This document shows, one piece after another, positions 5,274-12,026 of a stretch of DNA of 12,891 nucleotides (position 1 is the stretch's first letter; every line of letters begins with the position of its first letter). The stretch is from contig JAADFC010000095.1 of assembly GCA_013153105.1 (NCBI GenBank), forward strand, positions 1 through 12,891, given 5' to 3'. A program made the translations under genes and the position numbers. Source of the stretch: Thermoproteota archaeon. GTDB lineage: Archaea; Thermoproteota; Thermoprotei_A; Sulfolobales; Pyrodictiaceae. The notes under the pieces were generated by a model. That model made no database searches. It had not been told where the DNA came from and saw only the letters and a program-made list of their open reading frames with translations.

Positions 5274-6275
5274 GTGGCGGCGGTGCCGCTTGTGGACGAG
5301 GCGCAGGCGCTCCGCGTGGCTGAGGCGCTGCGGCCCGCGTTGGAGGCCTACAAGCCCGACGAGTTCGTGGACCCCCGCTTCTACCCGCCCCGCGGCGCCG
5401 AGCCCCGCACCGTGGCGATGTACTTCCTGGTGATGGTCGCGATGGACCACCGCCTCTCCAGGCCCCGCCGCCCCTACGAGGCCTGCCTCCCCGGCGACGG
5501 CTGCTACCACGGCGCCGACCTGCTCTACAGGCTGGGCGCCCTCCGGCTCGAGCGGGACCCCGGCTTCTACACTGTGGAGAGGCTCGAGAAGATAACGCCC
5601 GGCGAGATCCGGGCCTGGCTCTGCGCCGGCAGCGCCTGCCCGCCGGACCCGGAGGCGAGGGCGGCGCTGCTCCGCGACCTAGCCCGGAAGCTGCGGCTCC
5701 TCTACCGCGGCGACCCGCTGGAGCTGCTTGACACCGGGTACCTCCACACCTGGACCCCCGGCGACCCGGGGCTGGCGGAGAGGCTCCGCGTCTTCGAAGC
5801 CTACAGCGACCCGGTGGAGAAGAAGACGATGCTCCTGGCGAAGTTCCTCGAGCGCCGCGGCCTCCTGAGGATAAGGGACCCGTGGAACAAGCGGGTCCCC
5901 CTCGACAACCACCTGGCAAGGATAGCGCTGCGCCTCCGGCTCGTGGTGCTCGAGGAGAACCTCGCCCGGAAGGTGGAGCACCAGCTGGAGGCCACCCCCT
6001 GGGAGGACATAGCAGTAAGGATAGCGGCGAGGGAGGCCTGGCACCGGGTCGCCGAGGCGATACCAGCGGACGACTTCATACTAGACGACATACTCTGGAC
6101 CATGGGCCGCAGAGTCTGCACAGCCGAGAAGCCTAGGTGCCGCGCCGGCTGCCCAGGAGGCCACCCGGCGTGCGCCGCAGGGGGAGGCTGCAGGCTCCGC
6201 CCCGTATGCCCCACCGGCCTGGGCCTCCAGAAGCCGGTCCGGGAGCACCTCTACCTCGACACCTACTGGTACTAG
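5274..6275 (+). CDS. Endonuclease III-like HhH-GPD iron-sulfur protein
   Basis: A 333-residue protein whose second half resembles the HhH-GPD DNA glycosylase fold with an iron-sulfur loop. DPVEKKTMLLAKFL (179-192) resembles the glycosylase helix-hairpin-helix segment whose Lys is catalytic (candidate K184). VPLDNHLARIALRL (208-221) resembles the endonuclease III VDTHV segment with its catalytic Asp (candidate D211). Near the C-terminus, cysteines C282, C289, C293, C300, C306 and C312 are spaced 6, 3, 6, 5 and 5 apart, an expanded version of the endonuclease III C-x6-C-x2-C-x5-C cluster. Residues 1-170 are unfamiliar, with extra cysteines at 71, 77, 117 and 122. The likely role is base-excision repair or DNA structure recognition, but the glycosylase assignment is by motif only. 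GTG 5274 follows GGCGGCGGG; a TAATT element near 5241-5245 may be its TATA box. The frameshifted HEPN gene starts 28 bases after its stop. Confidence 0.65.
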   Translation: MAAVPLVDEAQALRVAEALRPALEAYKPDEFVDPRFYPPRGAEPRTVAMYFLVMVAMDHRLSRPRRPYEACLPGDGCYHGADLLYRLGALRLERDPGFYTVERLEKITPGEIRAWLCAGSACPPDPEARAALLRDLARKLRLLYRGDPLELLDTGYLHTWTPGDPGLAERLRVFEAYSDPVEKKTMLLAKFLERRGLLRIRDPWNKRVPLDNHLARIALRLRLVVLEENLARKVEHQLEATPWEDIAVRIAAREAWHRVAEAIPADDFILDDILWTMGRRVCTAEKPRCRAGCPGGHPACAAGGGCRLRPVCPTGLGLQKPVREHLYLDTYWY

Positions 6276-6302
6276 GCCCCGAGGCGGAGGGGTGCCCCGG
6301 GC

Positions 6303-7038
6303 GTGGGCAGCCTCGACGAGTACAGGCTGCTCCTCCGCAGGTCCAGGATGATGCTCGAGGAGGCCTCGACGCGCTGGAGAAGCGCAGGCAGGACGTCGCG
6401 GTCTTCCTGGCCGAGCAGGCTCTCCAGATCTACCCCAAGGCGCAGCTCCACCGTGTCCTAGGCGACTACCCCCGCACGCACAGCATCCGCCAGCTGCTCG
6501 CGCTCCTCGCCCAGGCGCTCGGCCCCAGGCCGTGGAGAGGGTCCGCGACTACGCCAGGAGGCGGAGACCCCTCTTCTCCGAGCTGGAGGACGTCTATATA
6601 GCGGCCAGGTACACGCCCAGGGTCTACACGGAGGAGGACGCCAGAGACATAGTCAGCTTCGTCAGGAAGGTGATAGAGGCTTTGTCAAGGAGCTACTCGG
6701 AAATACTGGCGGAGCTGCTGGGGGAGAGGAGGAGGCTGCTAGAGGACTGGAAGAGGATAGCCGCGGAGGCTGCGAGGGCGGTCAGGGAGCTGTACCCCGA
6801 TGCTAGGGTCTACGTGGCGGGCAGCCTCGTGGAGGGCCGGGCGACGGCGGCCAGCGACATAGACCTGCTGGTCGTCCTCCCACACCAGCCCACGGCGAGG
6901 GAGGCCGCCATGGTGATAGCCCACATCTGGGAGAAGCTAGGCCTCCCCCTCAGCCACCCGCTGGAGGTTCACGTGGTGTCGAGGAGCGACCTGGAGAAGT
7001 ACCGGAGGAGGGGGAGGCTGGTGGAGGTCACAGGCTAG
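6303..7038 (+). pseudogene. HEPN-nucleotidyltransferase fusion with two frameshifts
   Basis: Three reading frames together give one protein of about 245 residues. Frame one starts at GTG 6303 (GGCGGAGGGG at 6284-6292 as ribosome site) with DEYRLLLRRSRMMLEEA. A one-base loss near 6365 moves to the frame encoding DALEKRRQDVAVFLAEQAL and GDYPRTHSIRQLLALL, the hallmark of archaeal HEPN domains (PF05168). A second one-base loss near 6529 moves to ERVRDYARRRRPLFSELEDVYIAARYTP, the rest of HEPN. A minimal nucleotidyltransferase domain follows, with AGSLVEGR and SDIDLLVV, i.e. the GS and DxD catalytic signature; LEVHVV sits where a third acid is expected. HEPN and nucleotidyltransferase proteins usually form a toxin-antitoxin pair; here they are in one chain, HEPN first. 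No Rx4-6H RNase motif is visible in HEPN. The last open part (GTG 6532 to 7038) could still be made alone. Sequencing error is possible. Confidence 0.75.
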
Positions 7039-7058
7039 CGCGGCCGGCGGCTGGGCTG

Positions 7059-7763
7059 CTACAGCTTCACGGCCCACCTGCAGCCTGGGTCTCTCCTCTC
7101 CAGCCTAGGCCCCGGCTGTATCTCGAGCATAGCCGCGGGCGGAGGCTGCTCCATCCCCACGATACCCTGGCTCGGCTGCCACGAGGGGGTCACGTAGGCG
7201 ACGAGAGGCTCCACTGCGATGAAGTCTTCGCCTGCGGTGATGTAGCCCCGGGCCTCCGGCGCGAAGCTCTCCGGCGCCGGGACCAGGTCGCGGCCGAGCA
7301 GCAGGGCGCCCACCAGGGCGGCGAGGGTCCTCGCCGCCTGCCAGGCGGCCTCCGGCGTGGGTGTGGGGCAGAGCCTCTCGGCGAGCCAGTCGAGGCCGAG
7401 CAGACCAGCGTCTACACCAGAGGCAAGCTCCTCCGGCGCCGCGTAGCCTGCCACCGCCACCTGCACCGGCGGCCTGGGCGCCTGGAGGGCCAGGTCGAGG
7501 CTCGCCAGCAGCAGGCCCCCGCCGGCATCCTCCACGGGGGCGAACCCAGTGTAGACCGGGGCCCCCTCAGCCTCGTAGACTTCCACCAGCGCCGTCGACC
7601 CCGAGGGGGGCGGGGAGCCCACGCAGCCCCCGAGCAGGAGCCCCCGAGGCGTGGGGCGGGCGGAGCTGCACCAGAGCAGCCTGCCCCGAGGCCCCCGCGC
7701 AGCGGAGGAGCGCAGCTCCAGCAGCGAGGCCCTGGCCAGGGCTATCCACTCCTCCGGGCTCAT
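7059..7763 (-). CDS. Hypothetical protein, 234 aa
   Basis: I do not recognise this protein. The ATG at 7763 is preferred over an in-frame TTG three codons earlier. It begins with an amphipathic helix (SPEEWIALARASLLELRSSAAR), then a Gly/Pro-rich beta-type region (RGLLLGGCVGSPPPSGSTALVEVYEAEGAPVYTGF), an Ala/Leu-rich helix around TPEAAWQAARTLAALVGALLLG, and a C-terminal beta-type region (GYITAGEDFIAVEPLVAYVTPSW). There is no signal peptide and no clear membrane helix except possibly the Ala/Leu helix. It lies between two frameshifted toxin-like genes: convergent with the HEPN fusion (20-base gap) and divergent from the RelE-like gene (68 bases). The opposite-strand frame over the same bases is Arg/Pro-rich and looks like a shadow. 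Confidence 0.55.
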   Translation of the reverse strand: MSPEEWIALARASLLELRSSAARGPRGRLLWCSSARPTPRGLLLGGCVGSPPPSGSTALVEVYEAEGAPVYTGFAPVEDAGGGLLLASLDLALQAPRPPVQVAVAGYAAPEELASGVDAGLLGLDWLAERLCPTPTPEAAWQAARTLAALVGALLLGRDLVPAPESFAPEARGYITAGEDFIAVEPLVAYVTPSWQPSQGIVGMEQPPPAAMLEIQPGPRLERRDPGCRWAVKL

Positions 7764-7831
7764 ACGCCTCAAGAGCGGGACGACACCCCCAAGGGCGGGG
7801 AGAGGGGCCCCGAGGGCTCCTCTTAGCGGCG

Positions 7832-8201
7832 ATGACGCCTACACCGGTGGAGGCCTGGGGCCGGATGCTTGAGGAGTGCCGCGGCAGGTGGAGGGTGGTG
7901 CTCGACCCGGACGTGGTGGAGCTCTTCGAGGAGAGGGGCCTCGCCGGGGAGCTGGAGGAGTGGAGGAGGAGCCTAGAGGAGAGCCTCAACAGGGACCCGG
8001 GGGAGATTGTGAGATTGCTGAGGGAGCCGGTGCTCTACAGTATTGACGGCTTGAAGAGGAGGAGGTACCGGCTATACCTCAGGGGGCAAGCCCTACCGCC
8101 TGGTCTACGTGGTTAACGCTAGGAGATGCATGGTAGTCTTCCTGTTGGCCTCCAGGAGGGACGAGGAGACCTACAGGAGGCTGAAGCGGAGGAAACGCTG
8201 A
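7832..8201 (+). pseudogene. RelE/ParE-like toxin with a frameshift
   Basis: From ATG 7832 the first frame reads PDVVELFEERGLAGELEEW and REPVLYSIDGLKRRRYRLYLRG, then runs out of family character and stops at 8116. Stepping one base forward after the G-run at 8082-8086 restores GKPYRLVYVVNARRCMVVFLLASR and DEETYRRLKRRKR, ending at TGA 8199-8201. The joined product of about 122 residues has the RelE/ParE plan: N-terminal helices, then beta strands with an RGKPYRLVY core and a C-terminal Arg/Tyr segment. These toxins are ribosome-dependent mRNA nucleases or gyrase poisons; which applies is unknown. The change fits one extra G in a homopolymer (four to five), so it may be a true inactivating mutation, phase variation, or an assembly error. 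No antitoxin gene is seen upstream on the same strand; a small gene lies tail-to-tail five bases downstream. Confidence 0.65.
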
Positions 8202-8206
8202 GAAAC

Positions 8207-8401
8207 CTAGACCCAACCCTCGCGGCCAAACTTCTTTACAAGCTCTCGGGTCTTCCTGAGCTGGTAGACCAGCTCCTCCCTCGACATAGGTTCGCGCAGT
8301 TCAACCTCTAAATCCTCAACGAGGTACCTGCCCGGCTCGAGGACCTCGGGCAGCTCGTCCACGCTCCGGTACACCTTCACCCTGGCCTCGGCGCGGCTCA
8401 A
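8207..8401 (-). CDS. Small hypothetical protein, possible antitoxin
   Basis: A 64-residue charged protein with no membrane segment. Its N-terminal half looks like beta strands (ARVKVYRSVDELPEVLEPGRYLVEDLEVEL) and its C-terminal half is an amphipathic helix (SREELVYQLRKTRELVKKFGREGW). Size, charge and build resemble small archaeal antitoxins, but I cannot name the family. The TTG start at 8401 is tentative; in-frame GTG codons at 8380 and 8374 are alternatives. A TATA-like GCTATAGC at 8441-8448 would start transcription about 17 bases before the TTG. The gene ends five bases from the stop of the convergent RelE-like pseudogene, so their transcripts probably overlap at the 3' ends. Confidence 0.5.
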   Translation of the reverse strand: MSRAEARVKVYRSVDELPEVLEPGRYLVEDLEVELREPMSREELVYQLRKTRELVKKFGREGWV

Positions 8402-8440
8402 GACTAGGCGCCCTCGCCCAGGGGGAGGAGCGTGCCGCGA

Positions 8441-8448
8441 GGCTATAG
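8441..8448 (-). promoter_or_regulatory. TATA-like box for the small hypothetical gene
   Basis: GCTATAGC is palindromic and lies about 26 bases before a predicted start site near 8418, giving a leader of about 17 bases to the TTG at 8401. This is a weak call from position and sequence only. Confidence 0.3.
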
Positions 8449-8480
8449 CTGCTGGCCCCCGGGGCGGGGGTGGGGCCGTG

Positions 8481-9170
8481 CTAGCGCTGCTCCTGGAGCT
8501 TCTCCGCGTACCTGGCCACTGTCCTCACCGCGTTGCGGAGCGTTGCTATCCTGGGCTCGAGGGCTACGTGGAGCGCGCGGTGGCGCTGGGAGAGGGTTAC
8601 CCGGAGCGGGGGCTCGCCGAGCACCCTGGCGAGCTGCGTGGCCAGCTCCACCGCCGCCGCCCTGGCCTCGGGGCTGCCGTCGGTGAGGAGCCTCATCTCC
8701 TCCCCGGCCAGCTCCAGCGGCTCCGCCCGCAGCGCCGCGCCGGCGGTGTCGCGCTCCACCTCCCTCCGCGTCGCCCTGTCCCACGGCGCGTAGAGGTGGG
8801 CCTCGCCGCGGGGCGGCCTGGAGAGGCGGAGGGTCAGCTCCAGCCTCTCCCGGGCCCCGTAGAGGTGGAGGAGCGGTAGGTAGAGGAGCACGTGCCTCGG
8901 CGGCTGCGTGTAGAGCGCCCACGCGGTGTCGACGCCCCGTATCCTCGGCGACCTGTAGACAGCGCGGAACCCGACAAGGTAGCCGAGCAGCGTGTAGCTC
9001 TTATCCCGGGGCCTCAGCTCCTCCTCCAGTATCTCCACAACCCTCTTCATCCTCCTTATCAGGTCGCGGCGGACAGTGAAGAACCACAGCGCCGCAAGCC
9101 CGCCCAGGACCACGGCGAGGTAGACCAGCAGCCCCAGCAGCTCCTGCGGGAGCGCCACAGCCCACCCCAC
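8481..9170 (-). CDS. Membrane-anchored hypothetical protein, 229 aa
   Basis: One strong membrane helix at about residues 8-32 (LLGLLVYLAVVLGGLAALWFF) is followed by a positive cluster (RRDLIRRMKR), which predicts a cytoplasmic C-terminal domain of about 195 residues. That domain alternates charged helices with beta-type stretches (RHVLLYLPLLHLYGARERLELTLRLSRPP). It includes APWDRATRREVERD, a long helix PEARAAAVELATQLARVLGE and a basic tail. I do not recognise the family. The start may be GTG 9170 or GTG 9158 (residue 5); the latter has a GGGGTGG Shine-Dalgarno just upstream. The gene follows cstA on the same strand after 93 bases without a clear terminator, so co-transcription is possible. 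It is not an obvious transport component. Confidence 0.65.
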   Translation of the reverse strand: MGWAVALPQELLGLLVYLAVVLGGLAALWFFTVRRDLIRRMKRVVEILEEELRPRDKSYTLLGYLVGFRAVYRSPRIRGVDTAWALYTQPPRHVLLYLPLLHLYGARERLELTLRLSRPPRGEAHLYAPWDRATRREVERDTAGAALRAEPLELAGEEMRLLTDGSPEARAAAVELATQLARVLGEPPLRVTLSQRHRALHVALEPRIATLRNAVRTVARYAEKLQEQR

Positions 9171-9263
9171 CAGCCAGCCGAGAGGCAGGCCGCTAAGAAG
9201 CCGAGGGGCAGAAGCCCGGGGGGAGCGCGGGGACGGGGAAAACGGCGCGTGGAGAGAAGCGCT

Positions 9264-11258
9264 CTAGGAGCCGCCGCCGGTGACGGCCTCGGCGGGCCTG
9301 GCAGCCCTGGCGCGGCGGAGGCCGGTGACGTAGAGGGCTATCAGGAGGAAGTCTATCGCGATGCTTATCAGCACCAGGGTGCCGGCGCCTATCTTCTGCA
9401 CCGTGGGCAGCCTCGGCAGCACCACCGCGGTCCACCAGAGCAGGCCGGTGGTCACGGTCACCCATAGGAACCAGGCGGGCACCTGTATCAGTAGGTTGTA
9501 CTTCGCCTCCCTGACCTTTAGGACCGCGTAGACCCAGAGGGCGCTGGTCAGGAGCGCCAGCGCCGCTAGTAGCTGGTTGGTGCCGGCGAACGCGGGCCAT
9601 ATCACGTTGTAGGCTGGCAGGTGCTTGCCGCCTATGGTCACGTAGGGGTACGCCATAGCCGCGCCTATCGCCACCGCTATCGCGCTGCCCACGTAGGGGT
9701 TGGCTATCACCCTGTAGGCGCCGGGGCTCCTGGACTCGAGCCAGTCGAACATCTCCTGCCACGCGAACCTCGCCAGCCTCGTGGCGCTGTCGAGGGTGGT
9801 GAGTATGAAGGTCGCCAGCGCTATAGCGGCGAACTTGGCTGCAACCACGCCCACCGTGGCCAGGTCGCGGAAGGCGGTGCCGACCATGTAGCCGTAGCCT
9901 AGCACGAACCTCTGCACCTTGTCGAACACCATTATACCCTTCGCGGGCACGTTCACGTTGAGCTGTAGCTCGCGGCCATCGGGTAGTATGACCTTGGCGG
10001 GGCCCTGGTAGCCGTAGTAGGCCTGGTAGTAGGTCACCACCACCTTGGCCTTCTCGACGGTTGTGCCGTCGGGGAGGGTGACGGGCATGGTGAGGGTCAC
10101 CGGCTTGTCGGTGAGGCCCATGGCGCTCATTAGCACGGCGAAGTTCGGCGTGAACCAGGCCAGGGCTATCGGGAGTATCACAGCCATGCTGCTTACCGCG
10201 CCCTCGGTGAGCATTGCGCCGTAGCCGACGAGCAGCGCGTCAAGCTCGTTGGCCAGCTGCTTGCTCGTGGTGCCGCTGGCGACTATGCTGTGGAACCCGC
10301 TGAGGCTGCCGCAGGCTATTATCAGGGCTATCGCCGGCCAGAACGGGGTCGGCTGCCCAGCGAAGATCGGCGGGGCGAAGCTGGTGTATATGGGGCCGGT
10401 GAGCGGCTCGGCGCCGGCGAGCAGCGCTGAGAGTATCGCTAGGCCGACGAAGCTCCATAGCAGGTAGGCGTTGAGGTAGTCTCTCGGCTGTAGGAGGTAC
10501 CAGACGGGGAGCACGCTGGCGAGCCACGCGTATGCTGCGAGGAGGAGGAGCCAGGTGTGGTACTGGGCGCTGCCGGCCACGCCCTCGGTGGCTAGTGCCT
10601 GGACGCCGGGTATGACGAAGGGCACTTTGATGCTGTAAGCTATGGCGCCGACGAGCACCAGTATTGCTAGTATGGTTGTGGCGGCGGGGCTGAGCCTCGT
10701 CCGGTACAGGAGGAAGCCGACGAGCACAGCTATGGGCATGTAGAGCATCGCCTTGGTGGCGGCGCTGGGGTTCTTCACGAAGAGTATCGCGTTGACGCTG
10801 AAGAAGGCTGCGAGCACCAGCAGCAGCGCCGCGTAGACGTAGATGAGGAAGATGTACTTCGCCTTCCTCCCCATCACGTTCTCGGAGACGCTCATTATCG
10901 AGAGGCCGCCGTGCCTAACGCTCGCCATAAGCGCCAGGTAGTCGTGGACCGCGCCTATGAACACGTTGCCGAAGAGCACCCAGAGCAGCGGCAGCCCCCA
11001 CCCGTACGCCATGGCTATCGCGGGGCCCACTATGGGCCCGGCGCCGGCTATGCTGGCGAAGTGGTGGCCGAATAGCACGTACTTGTTGGCCGGCACGTAG
11101 TCGACGCCGTCGAACTTGGCTATGGCGGGCGTCTGCCTCGAGGGGTCGGCGCGGACTATCCTGCGCTCCAGTATCCTCCTGCCGTAGAGCGTGTAGGCGG
11201 CGGCGTAGACCGCGAGGACTATAGCCGCGACCGCTATCGCGGGGACCGCCACGGCCAC
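9264..11258 (-). CDS. cstA: CstA-family carbon starvation/pyruvate transporter
   Basis: A 664-residue polytopic membrane protein of the CstA/BtsT family, which imports pyruvate or peptides in bacteria. Family signatures are clear: DGVDYVPANKYVLFGHHFAS and AGAGPIVGPAIA (50-82), GAVHDYLALMASVRHGG (102-118), ACGSLSGFHSIVASGTTSKQL (315-335), and TTLDSATRLARFAWQE (487-502). I count roughly 14 or more hydrophobic segments spread over the length. Length is near the bacterial proteins (about 700). Unusual is a non-membrane insert at about residues 383-447 with two LPDG turns and beta-type sequence, probably outside the cell. GTG 11258 has GGGGGTGG directly upstream. The gene starts 12 bases after the stop of a small membrane protein gene, forming an operon. 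The substrate in archaea is not established; pyruvate or peptides is inferred from the family. Confidence 0.93.
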   Translation of the reverse strand: MAVAVPAIAVAAIVLAVYAAAYTLYGRRILERRIVRADPSRQTPAIAKFDGVDYVPANKYVLFGHHFASIAGAGPIVGPAIAMAYGWGLPLLWVLFGNVFIGAVHDYLALMASVRHGGLSIMSVSENVMGRKAKYIFLIYVYAALLLVLAAFFSVNAILFVKNPSAATKAMLYMPIAVLVGFLLYRTRLSPAATTILAILVLVGAIAYSIKVPFVIPGVQALATEGVAGSAQYHTWLLLLAAYAWLASVLPVWYLLQPRDYLNAYLLWSFVGLAILSALLAGAEPLTGPIYTSFAPPIFAGQPTPFWPAIALIIACGSLSGFHSIVASGTTSKQLANELDALLVGYGAMLTEGAVSSMAVILPIALAWFTPNFAVLMSAMGLTDKPVTLTMPVTLPDGTTVEKAKVVVTYYQAYYGYQGPAKVILPDGRELQLNVNVPAKGIMVFDKVQRFVLGYGYMVGTAFRDLATVGVVAAKFAAIALATFILTTLDSATRLARFAWQEMFDWLESRSPGAYRVIANPYVGSAIAVAIGAAMAYPYVTIGGKHLPAYNVIWPAFAGTNQLLAALALLTSALWVYAVLKVREAKYNLLIQVPAWFLWVTVTTGLLWWTAVVLPRLPTVQKIGAGTLVLISIAIDFLLIALYVTGLRRARAARPAEAVTGGGS

Positions 11259-11270
11259 CCACCCCCTAGG

Positions 11271-11507
11271 CTAGCCGGTCTCCTCCCTGGCCTCCCCGAC
11301 CGCCTGGACTATGCTGCTGGGCGTCTTGCCGAAGTAGAGGGCGGGGCCTATCATCAGGAGGAACCAGCCAGCAAGCACCGCCACAGCGTCGCCGGTCCAC
11401 TGCTTCTCGCTGCCTATCACGCCCTTCTGGGCGCCGACGGCGAAGGCGTAGGCGAAGAGCAGCAGGCCCACCACGGTGAGTACCGCGCCGACGGCGCGGA
11501 GCGCCAC
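11271..11507 (-). CDS. Small two-helix membrane protein ahead of cstA
   Basis: A 78-residue hydrophobic protein with membrane helices at about 5-24 (AVGAVLTVVGLLLFAYAFAV) and 42-60 (VAVLAGWFLLMIGPALYFG), a short polar loop (GAQKGVIGSEKQWTGD) and a charged tail (SSIVQAVGEAREETG). It is not the bacterial YbdD/YjiX small protein that often accompanies CstA, which is soluble and cysteine-containing. GTG 11507 follows GGTGGTGA. The stop is only 12 bases from the cstA start, so the two are almost surely co-transcribed and the protein may be a transporter accessory subunit. A TATA-like box at 11580-11585 gives a leader of about 49 bases. Confidence 0.75.
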   Translation of the reverse strand: MALRAVGAVLTVVGLLLFAYAFAVGAQKGVIGSEKQWTGDAVAVLAGWFLLMIGPALYFGKTPSSIVQAVGEAREETG

Positions 11508-11579
11508 GGGTCACCACCCGGGGAGGCGGCCGGTACTACCTCGTGTGCCGAGGGTGGGAGCGGCCGCGAGGAGGGATGC

Positions 11580-11585
11580 TTTAAA
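11580..11585 (-). promoter_or_regulatory. TATA-like box of the cstA operon
   Basis: TTTAAA (GGTTTAAAGC on the minus strand) predicts a start near 11556, leaving about 49 bases of leader before GTG 11507. The leader includes a GGTGGTGA ribosome site. Confidence 0.45.
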
Positions 11586-11686
11586 CCCTTTTACTGAGAG
11601 GTTCGCACACAACAGAGCATTCGAGGGTAATCCAACATTTTCAACACTACACTAGACCTGCGACGCCGCGCCGCCCGGCATCCGGG

Positions 11687-11692
11687 TATAAG
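11687..11692 (+). promoter_or_regulatory. TATA-like box of the ArsA-like operon
   Basis: TATAAG in GGGTATAAGCC centred near 11690 predicts transcription start near 11716, five bases before GTG 11721. That near-leaderless layout supports the start of the 101-residue gene. Confidence 0.5.
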
Positions 11693-11720
11693 CCGTCCCA
11701 CCCGCAGCCCCCAAGCGGGG

Positions 11721-12026
11721 GTGCCGGAGGCGTTGCTAGGGCCCCTGAAGAGGCTCGCCGGGGAGCTGGCGGCGGCGCTGCGGGGCCTGCACCAGGCGCT
11801 GGTGGAGCAGAGCGTGGAGACGTTGGAGGTGGAGTTGGCGGAGCTGGAGCACGCGTTCCTCAGCCTGGTCATGGGCAGCCTGGTGGGGCTTCCGCTGGCG
11901 CCGCTGGGGCTGGCGGCTGAGCTGGCGCCGCTGCTCGAGGATGAGCTGGGCTACCTGTTCTCCCGCACGTGGAGGGGCGGGGACACTATAGCGGACCTCT
12001 TCAGCAGCATGGGGGGCGAGTGGTGA
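11721..12026 (+). CDS. Hypothetical helical protein coupled to ArsA-like ATPase
   Basis: A 101-residue protein of unknown family. The first 45 residues are an acidic, Leu/Ala-rich helix with heptad-like spacing (GELAAALRGLHQALVEQSVETLEVELAELEH), likely a coiled coil. Residues about 46-72 are hydrophobic (FLSLVMGSLVGLPLAPLGLAAELAPLL), possibly a buried hairpin or membrane helix. The tail is polar and ends RGGDTIADLFSSMGGEW. The GTG start fits the TATAAG box. Its TGA overlaps the ATG of the ATPase by one base (TGATG), so the two are translationally coupled and the proteins probably work together. It could be an adaptor or regulator of the ATPase; there is no direct evidence. Confidence 0.7.
   Translation: MPEALLGPLKRLAGELAAALRGLHQALVEQSVETLEVELAELEHAFLSLVMGSLVGLPLAPLGLAAELAPLLEDELGYLFSRTWRGGDTIADLFSSMGGEW

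Larger units (their letters stand above)
11508..11720. other. Divergent promoter region of the cstA and ArsA-like operons
   Basis: This 213-base gap holds a TTTAAA box (11580-11585) serving the leftward cstA operon and a TATAAG (11687-11692) serving the rightward operon. An AT-richer core lies at about 11580-11660. No gene, repeat array or RNA was recognised. Confidence 0.5.

Noticed and set aside
4611..5510. Long minus-strand open frame over the SWIM gene
   Set aside because: Gly/Ala/Arg/Pro-rich shadow spanning two genes with recognisable motifs.
5224..5919. Minus-strand open frame opposite the endonuclease III-like gene
   Set aside because: Arg/Gly/Pro/Ser low-complexity shadow; the + frame has glycosylase-like motifs and a cysteine cluster.
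7361..7831. Upstream extension of the RelE-like frame
   Set aside because: The text before ATG 7832 is Arg/Pro/Ala-rich and overlaps the minus-strand gene; family similarity begins only after 7832.
11600..11660. AT-rich stretch considered as CRISPR repeat or C/D box RNA
   Set aside because: No repeat unit recurs and no C and D box pair was found.
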